This document shows, in pieces, positions 8,334 through 16,142 of a stretch of DNA of 64,000 nt. Both the position numbers and the translations under genes were made by a program. The stretch is from the NCBI GenBank assembly GCA_044222245.1, contig JBGANQ010000051.1:1-64000 (forward strand). The letters run 5' to 3'. This stretch comes from CALFML01 sp044222245. GTDB lineage: Bacteria; Myxococcota_A; Polyangia; Palsa-1104; JAEUJZ01. How positions within the stretch are numbered: the stretch's first letter is position 1; each line of letters opens with the position of its first letter. The notes under the pieces were generated by a model. The model was not told where the DNA came from. It saw nothing but the letters and a program-made list of their open reading frames with translations, and ran no database searches.

Positions 8334-9392
8334 ATGGTAGACCTGGCTGCAGACGCGGCGCCCGGGGCCAGCGGCGCAGCTGAGTCGCCAGCCTGGGTCG
8401 CGGTGGCGGGCCTGGGCAAGTCGTTTGCGGGCGGCACCCGCGCCCTGCACGAGGTCTCGTTCGCGGCGCGGCCCGGTGAGGTGCTGGGGCTGCTCGGTGA
8501 GAACGGGGCGGGCAAGACGACGGCGCTGCGCATCCTCGCCGGCTACCTCAAGCCGAGCGCCGGCACCGCCCAGGTCGCCGGCTTTGATGTGGTCGACGAG
8601 CCGCTGGCGGCGCGCGCCCAGGTCGGCTACCTGCCCGAGCAGGTGCCGCTGCCGCGCGAGCTGCGGGTGCGCGAGTACCTGCGCTACCGCGCCGAGCTCA
8701 AGGGCGTGACCGCGCCGCGCCGCGCCCTCGACTCGCTGCTGGATGAGGTGCTCGCCGCGGTCGGCCTGGAGAGAGAGCAGCGGCGGCTGCTCGCCCAGCT
8801 GTCCAAGGGCTACCGCCAGCGGGTCGGCCTCGCCGACGCCCTGCTGCACCGCCCCAAGGTGCTGCTGCTGGACGAGCCCACCGACGGCCTTGACCCCAAC
8901 CAGCGGCGCGAGGTGCTGCAGCTCATCGCCCGCCTTGGCCAGGCCCACGCGGTGATCCTGTCCACTCATGTGCTGCCCGAGATCGAGTCGGTGTGCCAGC
9001 GAGTGGTCATCCTGTCGCGCGGCCGGGTCGCCGCCCAGGGGACCCTGGCCGAGCTGCTCGCCCGGCTGCAGGTCGGCGGCCGCCTCGAGGTGCTGGCGCG
9101 CGGTGACCAGGCGGCGCTGCTCGCGGCGCTGCAGCAGGCGCCCGGGGTGGCGGCGGTAAAGGTGCTGCCGGCCGGCGAGCCGGAGGCGGCGGTGCACCGC
9201 TTTGTGGTCGAGCTCACCGCCAAGCACGGACCCGCCGAGGCGCAGGCGCGCGAGCAGGTGGCGCGGGCGGTGCTGGCAGCAGGCGAGCTGCGCGAGCTGC
9301 TGGCCCCGCGCTCGCCGCTCGACGCTGTGTTCCGCTTCCTCACCGCGGCGAGCGGCGACGGACCGCCCGCACCCTCGGCAGCGCCGCCATGA
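8334..9392 (+). CDS. ABC transporter ATP-binding protein (GldA-like)
   Basis: A 352-residue nucleotide-binding subunit. After about 20 extra N-terminal residues it shows the Walker A motif GENGAGKT (near 59-66), the signature LSKGYRQR (near 155), Walker B VLLLDEPTDGLDP and the switch histidine in ILSTHV (near 205). It is closest in pattern to the ABC-2 drug, polysaccharide or gliding (GldA) group. Its stop overlaps the start of the permease gene by 4 bp (ATGA), so the two are translationally coupled and form one exporter. The ATG at 8334 lies only 5 nt after the tRNA-Leu, so the genes may share a transcript processed at the tRNA 3' end; no ribosome site fits there. Confidence 0.9.
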   Translation: MVDLAADAAPGASGAAESPAWVAVAGLGKSFAGGTRALHEVSFAARPGEVLGLLGENGAGKTTALRILAGYLKPSAGTAQVAGFDVVDEPLAARAQVGYLPEQVPLPRELRVREYLRYRAELKGVTAPRRALDSLLDEVLAAVGLEREQRRLLAQLSKGYRQRVGLADALLHRPKVLLLDEPTDGLDPNQRREVLQLIARLGQAHAVILSTHVLPEIESVCQRVVILSRGRVAAQGTLAELLARLQVGGRLEVLARGDQAALLAALQQAPGVAAVKVLPAGEPEAAVHRFVVELTAKHGPAEAQAREQVARAVLAAGELRELLAPRSPLDAVFRFLTAASGDGPPAPSAAPP

Positions 9393-11611
9393 GGCCGCTG
9401 CGAGTGGTCTGGGCGACGCTCAAGCGCGAGCTGCTCGGCTACTTCGTCTCGCCGGTGTCTTACCTGGTGCTGGCGCTGTTCGTGCTGGTGCAGGGGTACG
9501 GCTTCTTCCTGCTCTGCCAGACCCTGGCCAAGAACCAGGCGGCGACGAGCGCCGTGCTGCAGTACTTCTTCGGCGGGACCTTCCTCTACTGGCTGTTTCT
9601 GATGTTCGTGGTGTCGGTGCTGACCATGCGCCTTGTCGCCGAGGAGCGCCAGCACGGCACCCTGGAGCCGCTGCTCACCGCGCCGGTCGGCGAGGGCGCG
9701 GTGGTGCTGGGCAAGTACCTGGCGGCGTTTTTTTTCTATGTGTGCCTGTGGCTGCCGACGCTGACCTTCCCGCTGCTCTTGCGCGGCTACGCCGGGCCGG
9801 GGGCGACGCTCGATCCGGGGCCGATCGCCGCGGGGTATCTGGGCACGGCGCTGTGCGGGGCGAGCGCGCTCGGCATCGGGCTTCTGTGCTCGGCGCTGTC
9901 GCGCAGCCAGATGCTGGCGGCGGTGCTGTCGTTCGTGCTGCTGACGCTGCTCCTTTTGGTCGGCATGCTCGCCGATCTGTACGCGCAGTCGGCGGCGGTG
10001 CGGCAGGCGCTGCTCTACGTGAACCTGCTGCAGCACATGGACGAGTTTGGTCGCGGCATCGTCGACAGCCGGCGCCTCGTGCTGCACCTGTCGCTGGCCG
10101 CAGCGACGGTGCTCCTGGCCGGGCGGGCGCTGCGGGCGCGGCCGGGCGACACCGCCGGCGGCCTGCGCGCCACCGCAGAGGCGCTGGCGGTGCTGGCGCT
10201 TTTGGTGGGCGTCAACCTGCTGGCCGCCCGCCACCCGGCGCGCTGGGACTTCACGGCGAGCCGGCTCTACGCGCTGTCGCCGCGCACCCAGGCGCTGCTC
10301 ACCGAGCTATTGCCGGCCGGCAAGCGCGTCCGCGTGACCGTGCTGGCCGCCGACAGCGGCGAGCGCGACGAGGTTGGCGAGGCGCTGCGCGAGCTGCTCG
10401 GCCGCGCCGAGCGCGCCGCGGGCGGGGCCCTCCAGGTCGAGTTCCTCGACGTCGATCGCGACCGCGAGCGGGCGCGCCTGGCCGCCGAGCGCTACCACAT
10501 CGAGCGCGACGACCTCAAGCTCGGCGTGGTGGTGGTGCAGAGCGAGGGGCGGCAGAAGTTCATCCTGCGCCACGAGCTCGCCGAGTACGACCCCGGCGAG
10601 GTGGAGTCGGGCACCGCACCGGCCTTGCGCGCCTTCCGCGGCGAGGAGGCCCTGGCCGCCGCCATCCTGACGGTGACCGCCGGCCGCACTCCCACCGTGT
10701 GCTTCACCCGCGGCCACGGCGAGCCCGAGTATGACAGCCTCACCGGCAGCGGCCTGTCCGAGCTGTCCGAGGCGCTGCGCCGCGACAACTTCGCCCTGCG
10801 CTCGCTCGCCGAGCTGCCCGAGTCCGCCGCCGCCCCCGAGCTGCCGCGCGACTGCGACGTGGTGATGATAGTTGGCCCCGAGAAGGCCTTCCTGCCGCTG
10901 GAGGTCGCGGCGCTGTCGCGCTACATCGACCAGGGCGGGCGGGTGCTGCTGCTCCTTGGTACCCTCATCGACCGCGGGGTGACGCAGTTTCTCGACACGG
11001 GCCTAGAGCCGCTGCTGCTGCGCGCCGGCGTCCGGCTCGAAAACGCGGTCGCCACCGATCCCGAGCATCGCGTCGGCTCGACCTTGGCGTTCGTCGTCGA
11101 GCAGACCTATGCGGACCACCCGCTGACGGCGGCGCTCATGGGCCGGCGGACGGTGTGGCCGCTGGCCCGCCCGGTGCACGCGATCGCCGCCACCGGCTGG
11201 CACGCCCAGGAGGTCATCACCACCACCGAGAAGGGCTTTGCCGAGACCGACCTGGCGAGCATCCGCGCCGGCGAGCTGAGCTTCACCGCCGGCCGCGATG
11301 AGCAGGGCGCGATTCCGCTCGCGGTGGCGAGCCGCGCCGACGCCGGCGGGGCGCGGCTCGCGGTGCTCGGCTCGTCGCAGCTCGGCTGGAACGACAGCCT
11401 GGTGCTGTGGAACCGCGATCTAGTGCTGAGCGCCGTGCAGTGGCTGACCGAGACCCAGGTGCGGGTGGGCATCGCCGCCAAGCGGCCCGAGCAGCTGCGC
11501 CTGAGCCTGCAGGACGATCAGCAGACGCGCCTGTTTCTAATCCTGGTGCTCGGCCTGCCGCTCCTGGCGGCGCTGCTGGGAGTGGGAGTGTTATGGATCC
11601 GGCACCACTGA
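9389..11611 (+). CDS. Fused ABC-2 permease and GldG-like protein
   Basis: A 740-residue protein joining two units that are separate genes in many gliding-motility-type clusters. Residues 1 to about 245 form an ABC-2 permease with six membrane helices and the EERQHGTLEPLLTAPV loop typical of GldF. After a further helix near 265-285, residues about 290-710 form a soluble extracytoplasmic GldG/DUF4350-like domain: WDFTASRLYALSPRT at its start and CFTRGHGEPE near 435. A last membrane helix closes the chain near 715-737. It is coupled to the ATPase gene by a 4-bp overlap and overlaps the next gene by 19 bp. The substrate is unknown. Many non-gliding bacteria carry such transporters, so gliding is not implied. 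Confidence 0.85.
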   Translation: MRPLRVVWATLKRELLGYFVSPVSYLVLALFVLVQGYGFFLLCQTLAKNQAATSAVLQYFFGGTFLYWLFLMFVVSVLTMRLVAEERQHGTLEPLLTAPVGEGAVVLGKYLAAFFFYVCLWLPTLTFPLLLRGYAGPGATLDPGPIAAGYLGTALCGASALGIGLLCSALSRSQMLAAVLSFVLLTLLLLVGMLADLYAQSAAVRQALLYVNLLQHMDEFGRGIVDSRRLVLHLSLAAATVLLAGRALRARPGDTAGGLRATAEALAVLALLVGVNLLAARHPARWDFTASRLYALSPRTQALLTELLPAGKRVRVTVLAADSGERDEVGEALRELLGRAERAAGGALQVEFLDVDRDRERARLAAERYHIERDDLKLGVVVVQSEGRQKFILRHELAEYDPGEVESGTAPALRAFRGEEALAAAILTVTAGRTPTVCFTRGHGEPEYDSLTGSGLSELSEALRRDNFALRSLAELPESAAAPELPRDCDVVMIVGPEKAFLPLEVAALSRYIDQGGRVLLLLGTLIDRGVTQFLDTGLEPLLLRAGVRLENAVATDPEHRVGSTLAFVVEQTYADHPLTAALMGRRTVWPLARPVHAIAATGWHAQEVITTTEKGFAETDLASIRAGELSFTAGRDEQGAIPLAVASRADAGGARLAVLGSSQLGWNDSLVLWNRDLVLSAVQWLTETQVRVGIAAKRPEQLRLSLQDDQQTRLFLILVLGLPLLAALLGVGVLWIRHH

Positions 11612-13029
11612 GCCAGCCCCTTGCAGGCGCCGCTGCGCGCCCGACGCCGCCGCCCGAGAGCGGACGCCTGCAGTTTCTGCGCGAGCGGGCGCTGCTCGCC
11701 TATGTGCTGCTGGCGGCGGCGCTGCTCGCCAACGATGGGGCTCTGGGGCCGCTGTCGGTCGCGCCGTTTTTGGGCTGCCTGTGGGTGCTGCTCGACACCG
11801 TGCGGCGACTCGGCTCGGCGTCGCTGCCCCCGGTGGCGGGCGAGCTCAGCGTCCGGCGCTGGGCGGCGCTCCTCGGGCCGCTCGGGCTGCTCGCCAGCCT
11901 CCGCCCGCCGGGGGTGTTCCTGCAGCCGGGCACGCCGCTGTGGGTGTTTCCGCTGCTCACCGCCGCGCTGCTCGGCCTGGCGCTGTGGGGGGTCGGGGCG
12001 GGCCGCGGCCAGCGCCAGCGCGACGCGGCGGCGGCGGCGATGCTGCTCTTGCTGCTCATCGCGGCGGGCCTGGTGCTGCACGCCTCGCCGAGCCCACGCA
12101 TAGACCTGTATGCGATCCAGCAGCTCGGCGCCGCCCACCTGCTCGCCGGGCGCGACCCCTACGCCGTCACCTACCCGAACATCTACACCGCCAAGGAGTC
12201 GCTGGCCTTCTTCGGCGCCGCGCTGACCGAGCTGCACTACTACCCCTACCCGCCGCTGTCGCTGCTCGTCACCACCGCCGGGTTCTGGCTGGGCGGCGAC
12301 GTCCGGGTGGCGTTTGTGGCGCTGCACCTTGTCACCGGCGTCTGCCTGTACGCGCTGGCGCGCCGGCGCTCGGGCGCGATGGCGGTGGGGCTGCTGGCGA
12401 TGCACCTTATCCACCCGCGCGGGCTGTTCGTGCTCGAGCAGTCGTGGACCGAGCCGCTGCTGGGCGCCTGCGTGGCGGCGTGGGCGACGCTGTCGCTGGG
12501 CTCGCGCAAGGTGAGCCGGGGGGCGGTGGCGCTGCAGGTGGTGCTGCTGGGCCTGGTGTTTTCCGCCAAGCAGTACTCGGTGCTGCTGTTGCCGCTGCTT
12601 TTGGCGCAGCGCTTCCGGCCGACGTGGTCGCGGGCGGCGCTGTGGCGCACCACGGCGCTGTCGGCGGGCCTGGCGGCGCTGCTGCTGCTGCCGTTTCTGC
12701 TGTGGCACCCGCGCGACCTCATCGAGGATCTGATCCTGTTTCAGGTCCGCCAGCCGTTTCGCCACGACGCGCTGACCCTGCCGGCGCTGCTGAGCTTCGC
12801 CACCGGGCTGCGGGCGCCGGGGGCGCTGGCGCTGCTCGGGGCGGCGGGGAGCCTGGGGTGGGCGGTGGGGCGGCTGCCGCGCCAGCCGGCGGGCCTGCTC
12901 TACGGCGCTGCCATCGGCTGCTTCAGCTTCTTCGCCATGGCCAAGCAGGCCTTCTGCAACTACTACTCGTTTGTCGGGGTGCTGCTGCTGCTGACCGCCG
13001 CCGCCAGCCTCCAGCCGACCCGGGACTAG
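11593..13029 (+). CDS. Integral-membrane glycosyltransferase (GT87/DUF2029-like)
   Basis: A 478-residue protein with about ten hydrophobic helices. In the first extracytoplasmic loop it has the pattern IDLYAIQQLGAAHLLAGRDPY, with the acidic residue and G-x-D/N-P-Y motif of GT87-type polyprenyl-phosphate-mannose-dependent transferases, followed by YYPYPPLSLL. Such enzymes transfer sugars onto lipid or protein acceptors at the periplasmic face. I start it at the ATG at 11593, preceded by GGGAG with good spacing, although the frame is open further upstream. The start overlaps the GldFG-like gene by 19 bp, so it is the third gene of the ABC operon. The sugar and acceptor cannot be read from sequence. 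Confidence 0.75.
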   Translation: MDPAPLSQPLAGAAARPTPPPESGRLQFLRERALLAYVLLAAALLANDGALGPLSVAPFLGCLWVLLDTVRRLGSASLPPVAGELSVRRWAALLGPLGLLASLRPPGVFLQPGTPLWVFPLLTAALLGLALWGVGAGRGQRQRDAAAAAMLLLLLIAAGLVLHASPSPRIDLYAIQQLGAAHLLAGRDPYAVTYPNIYTAKESLAFFGAALTELHYYPYPPLSLLVTTAGFWLGGDVRVAFVALHLVTGVCLYALARRRSGAMAVGLLAMHLIHPRGLFVLEQSWTEPLLGACVAAWATLSLGSRKVSRGAVALQVVLLGLVFSAKQYSVLLLPLLLAQRFRPTWSRAALWRTTALSAGLAALLLLPFLLWHPRDLIEDLILFQVRQPFRHDALTLPALLSFATGLRAPGALALLGAAGSLGWAVGRLPRQPAGLLYGAAIGCFSFFAMAKQAFCNYYSFVGVLLLLTAAASLQPTRD

Positions 13030-13062
13030 ACGCCGCCGGCGCTTACCGCCGCGGCGCGGCTT

Positions 13063-13713
13063 TTACTTCTTGCCGCACGGCTTTTTGCCGATCTCGATCG
13101 CCTTGCCGTTCTGCGGGTCGACATCGAGCACGAGCTGCAGCTGCGCCTTGACGTCCTCGCAGCGCCCGCCGCCGAGCGCCGACTGCGCCCGGGTGAGGTG
13201 GTCTTCGATGAAGCTCGGGCGGATCTTCTCGTAGTCGGCGCGGGCCTGCTGGCGGTAGTACGAGCTCTCGGGCATGTCGCGGTAGGCGGCGACGGCGGTG
13301 TCGTACTCGCTGTTCACGTAGCCGACGAACTTCTGGTACTGCAGCTTGGCCTGCTGCTCGGAGCGCGCCTGCTCGACCTTGAGCTTGGCCTGATCGCGCG
13401 AGACGTCCGAGAGCTTGGGCAGGTTGACGATCTCCTGCGCCTTCTTCTCCGCCACCTCCCACTTCTGCTGCGCCAGCGCGGCGTCGACCTCCTTGGTCAA
13501 TAGCACCGCCTGGATCTCTGGATCCTTGGCGCAGCCGCCCGGGCCCCAAAGGCTCAAGACCAGGCCCACCGCTGGACCGACCAGCCAGCCGAGCCGACCC
13601 CCGCCGCGCTGCGACCCGCGCCCCGCCCGGCCCGCCGCCGGCAGTCGCGGGTCGTTGTCGCCGCTACCTGCGTCCTGCACCCTGTCGCAGACCATCAAGG
13701 AGGCTTTGAGCAT
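13063..13713 (-). CDS. Putative lipoprotein with helical repeats
   Basis: A 216-residue protein. From the ATG at 13713 (GGAG ribosome site at 13722-13725) there is a long basic lead of about 36 residues, a hydrophobic segment, then WGPGGC, a weak lipobox whose Cys lies near residue 62. If so, the mature part is periplasmic and lipid-anchored. The mature region is helical and charged (AALAQQKWEVAEKKAQEIV and similar), resembling TPR-like tetratricopeptide lipoproteins common in myxobacteria, and ends with a paired-Cys region (GGRCEDV and KKPCGKK). The long lead suggests the true start may be a downstream non-ATG codon. It converges with the GT87-like gene. Function unknown. Confidence 0.65.
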   Translation of the reverse strand: MLKASLMVCDRVQDAGSGDNDPRLPAAGRAGRGSQRGGGRLGWLVGPAVGLVLSLWGPGGCAKDPEIQAVLLTKEVDAALAQQKWEVAEKKAQEIVNLPKLSDVSRDQAKLKVEQARSEQQAKLQYQKFVGYVNSEYDTAVAAYRDMPESSYYRQQARADYEKIRPSFIEDHLTRAQSALGGGRCEDVKAQLQLVLDVDPQNGKAIEIGKKPCGKK

Positions 13714-13913
13714 GGCCGTTGGCTCCAAACTAAAACGAGTATATTGTCAGTTTTCCCTTCGCTTCCCTTTGGGTCAAGAGGGCCTAAAGTACCCACCAGT
13801 TCGCTCGGGCTTCAGGGGACGGGCGCAGCCTGTTGGCCAGCTAGGAAGATCTCCGGGGCTGGGCGGCCGCGCCGGGATTGCAGGGTCAAGTCCAGCCTGA
13901 TAAATGGGGTCGT

Positions 13914-14933
13914 ATGTCGAAGTGGAGCGGAGTGATCGACTGGCTGGACCGAGCGCGGCACAAGCTCTCGCCGAGCGATTTCTTGTGGCTGACGCCGCCG
14001 GGAGCGCTGGCGATCATCCTCGGGTTCGCCTTCGCCAAAAAGCCGGCGGGTCGGCAGTCGCTGGATCGCGCCCTGGGTCAGGCGGCCGAGCAGCCGGTGG
14101 ATCTGGGGCTGCGCGATCCCGAGCTCGTCGAGCTGGCGCTGGATCTATTCCGCTCGATCGGACAGATCTACTTTCGCCTGCAGATCGAAGGCGTGCATCA
14201 CGTCCCGCCGTCCGGGCCGGTGATGCTCGTGGGCAACCACAACGGCGCCATCCTGCCGCTCGACGCCATGTTCACCATGGCGGCGGTGCGCGACCACCTG
14301 GGGAAAGAGCGCATCGTCCATCCACTATCCCACGACGGCCTGTTTTTTCACCCCACGGTCACCCGCTACGCCAGCGCGCTCGGGGTGGTCAAGGCGAGCC
14401 ACGCCGCCAGCAACGCCATCCTCGGCAGCGGGCGGGCGATGCTGGTCTATCCGGGCTCGGACTGGGAGGCCAGCCGCCCATTTGCCGAGCGCGGCCGGAT
14501 CGATCTCGCCGGGCGCCTGGGCTTTCTACGGGTGGCGCTGCGCCATCGGGTGCCGATCGTGCCGGTGGTCTCGGTGGGCACCCACGAGCAGCTCATCATC
14601 CTGTCGCGCGGCGAGGGCATCGCCCGGGCGCTGCACATGCCGCAGCTGATGCGCACCCATACCTTCCCCATCGCGCTGGCCCTGCCCTGGGGTCTGAGCA
14701 GTGGCCTTTTACCTTATGTCCCGCTGCCGGCGCAGACCACGGTGGCCTTCGGCCCGCTTCTCACCGTCGAGGAGCTGTTCCCCGGGGTGAGCTCAAAGGC
14801 CGCGGCGGCGGACGATGAGCCGGCGGCCTTATCAGGCGCCTACGCGCTGGTGACCGCGCGCATGCAGGCGATGCTCGATGAGCTGCAGGCAGGACGACGA
14901 CCGCTCCTGGGCAAGAAAAAACCCGCCGGCTAG
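13914..14933 (+). CDS. Lysophospholipid acyltransferase-like protein (PlsC/DGAT-type)
   Basis: A 339-residue acyltransferase of the PlsC superfamily. The catalytic block reads GNHNGAILPLDA near residues 103-114: the H-x(n)-D pair is spread by extra residues compared with classical NHxSxxD, as in the diacylglycerol-acyltransferase-like branch. The later block VYPGSDWEASRPF (near 181-193) occupies the place of the usual F-P-E-G motif, with S-D replacing E-G. A hydrophobic helix near residues 25-40 should anchor it at the membrane. I use the ATG at 13914; an upstream start at 13878 adds 12 unconserved residues. A second, more typical acyltransferase lies at 55899-56885. The acceptor lipid is unknown. 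Confidence 0.8.
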   Translation: MSKWSGVIDWLDRARHKLSPSDFLWLTPPGALAIILGFAFAKKPAGRQSLDRALGQAAEQPVDLGLRDPELVELALDLFRSIGQIYFRLQIEGVHHVPPSGPVMLVGNHNGAILPLDAMFTMAAVRDHLGKERIVHPLSHDGLFFHPTVTRYASALGVVKASHAASNAILGSGRAMLVYPGSDWEASRPFAERGRIDLAGRLGFLRVALRHRVPIVPVVSVGTHEQLIILSRGEGIARALHMPQLMRTHTFPIALALPWGLSSGLLPYVPLPAQTTVAFGPLLTVEELFPGVSSKAAAADDEPAALSGAYALVTARMQAMLDELQAGRRPLLGKKKPAG

Positions 14934-14951
14934 CGGGCGGCTAGGGCGGGT
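14915..14951 (-). terminator. Rho-independent terminator of the small lipoprotein gene
   Basis: Read on the minus strand, ACCCGCC and GGCGGGT (plus-strand 14945-14951 and 14921-14927) form a stem followed at once by a run of six T (the A-run at 14916-14921 on the plus strand). It lies 84 bp past the stop of the small lipoprotein gene and overlaps the last codons of the plus-strand acyltransferase gene. Confidence 0.75.
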
Positions 14952-15034
14952 CGGCTTGGCAAGGTTACAGCCTCGCCCTGGGTACGGCTGCAGGCGGCGG
15001 GACGGTTGCCCCCGCCACCTGGCGGCAAGCAGTC

Positions 15035-15187
15035 TTACGGAGGGGGCGCGCCCGGCGGCACCGAGGACGGAGTCGCGGTGCCAGCCGCCGGAGTCGACGA
15101 CGCCGGAGTCGTCTGCGCCTTGGGGCCACAGCCGGCCGCGGTCCAGAGGAACGCGCTCATAACCATCATGCTGAGAAGTGCCTTCAT
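15035..15187 (-). CDS. Small lipoprotein, 50 aa
   Basis: A very short gene with strong signals. The ribosome site AAAGGAG sits at good distance from the ATG at 15187. The product opens MKALLSMMVMSAFLWTAAGC, a lipoprotein signal with Cys at residue 20 as the lipid anchor. The mature peptide is about 30 residues, rich in Thr, Pro, Ser and Ala (STPAAGTATPSS), ending in three prolines. A clear terminator follows. Such short lipoproteins are usually envelope-anchored and hard to classify; I recognise no family. It is convergent with the acyltransferase gene. The complete set of promoter-distal signals makes it a real gene rather than a chance frame. Confidence 0.75.
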   Translation of the reverse strand: MKALLSMMVMSAFLWTAAGCGPKAQTTPASSTPAAGTATPSSVPPGAPPP

Positions 15188-15365
15188 AGTCTTTCTCCTT
15201 TTGAATCAACGTGCGCTGATGAACCAGCGCGAGGGGCATCGTAGTCAGTGCGATCTCTGCGGTCAACAGCGCAAACTGCAGACGCGCCCGCGCCGGTCGT
15301 GGTGAGTCCGTCGGTCTGGATCATCAGCTCGGCTATGCTCAGCTCGTCTTAGCGAATCTTTTCTG

Positions 15366-15442
15366 GTCTCATCTGGGTCTCATCTGGGTCTCATCTGGGT
15401 CTCATCTGGGTCTCATCTGGGTCTCATCTGGGTCTCATCTGG
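15366..15442 (+). repeat. 11-bp tandem repeat x7 upstream of zinc-ribbon gene
   Basis: Seven perfect, uninterrupted copies of GTCTCATCTGG (77 bp) end 23 bp before the ATG at 15466, leaving room only for the ribosome site. The unit is close to one helical turn. Copy-number change by slippage would alter promoter or leader spacing without rotating the helix. No cas genes or spacers, so not a CRISPR array. Confidence 0.95.
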
Positions 15443-15465
15443 GCAAGGACTCCCAAGGAGCGTGG

Positions 15466-15987
15466 ATGCTCGGTCATAAAGAGTTTGACGACCTGATTGC
15501 GGCGGGCTGCACGAGCTGCGGCGGACAGTTCCTGCGCGCCTGGGCGCTCCTTCCGGGCTCGCTAGTCGTCTCGGGCGGCGAGCCGGTGTCATCGGTGCGC
15601 TGGAGCTACGAGCGCGACGACATCCACGACCTGGTGTACCGGCTGGAGTGCCGCGACTGCGCCGCAGTGCTCTACCAGCGCGAGGACTGTCCCAAGTGCC
15701 GGGCCGCCGGCGCCCTCTCGCGGGTCCTTGGGCAGCAAAACGGCCTCCCGCCGCCGCCGTGCTGCCCGCTGTGTGGCGAGGAGGAGCTGCGCGTGGCCGC
15801 CGACCTGCGCGCCTACCATGAGTTCCTGCACGGCCACTTCAGTCGCCGCGTCTGCGCCACCGAGCTCGCCGAGCCCGGCTTTCAGATCCACAAGATCGAC
15901 TGCCCGAGCTGCCAAGAGACGGTGGCCACCGCCGGCCACGCCTGCACCGCCTGCGGCCGCTCGAGCCTGCTCAAGAAGCTCCGCTAG
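15466..15987 (+). CDS. Hypothetical multi-zinc-ribbon protein
   Basis: A 173-residue protein with six C-x-x-C pairs (CTSC near 15, CRDC near 63, CPKC near 75, CPLC near 99, then CPSC near 145 and CTAC near 157). They suggest two or three zinc ribbons. It has no membrane segment and no catalytic motif that I recognise. The last pairs resemble rubredoxin-like or zinc-ribbon knuckles. An AAGGAG site precedes the ATG at 15466, and immediately upstream lies a seven-copy 11-bp tandem repeat that may tune its expression. It precedes phytoene desaturase by 155 bp on the same strand, with no clear functional tie. Confidence 0.65.
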   Translation: MLGHKEFDDLIAAGCTSCGGQFLRAWALLPGSLVVSGGEPVSSVRWSYERDDIHDLVYRLECRDCAAVLYQREDCPKCRAAGALSRVLGQQNGLPPPPCCPLCGEEELRVAADLRAYHEFLHGHFSRRVCATELAEPGFQIHKIDCPSCQETVATAGHACTACGRSSLLKKLR

Positions 15988-16142
15988 GGCGGCCGAGCAG
16001 CCCAGGTCGCAGCACGCGCGCGCTGCACTGCTGAGCTCGCGGCGACCGCGACTCGCCGCATTTTTTTCGCTCGCTGCAGCCGAGGTGCCCGGAAGGCGAA
16101 TTTTATGGAGCGGTCGGGTAGACCTGCGGCACCTTACCGCCC

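Noticed and set aside
15366..15442. CRISPR array
   Set aside because: The 11-bp units are directly adjacent with no spacers, and no cas gene is present.
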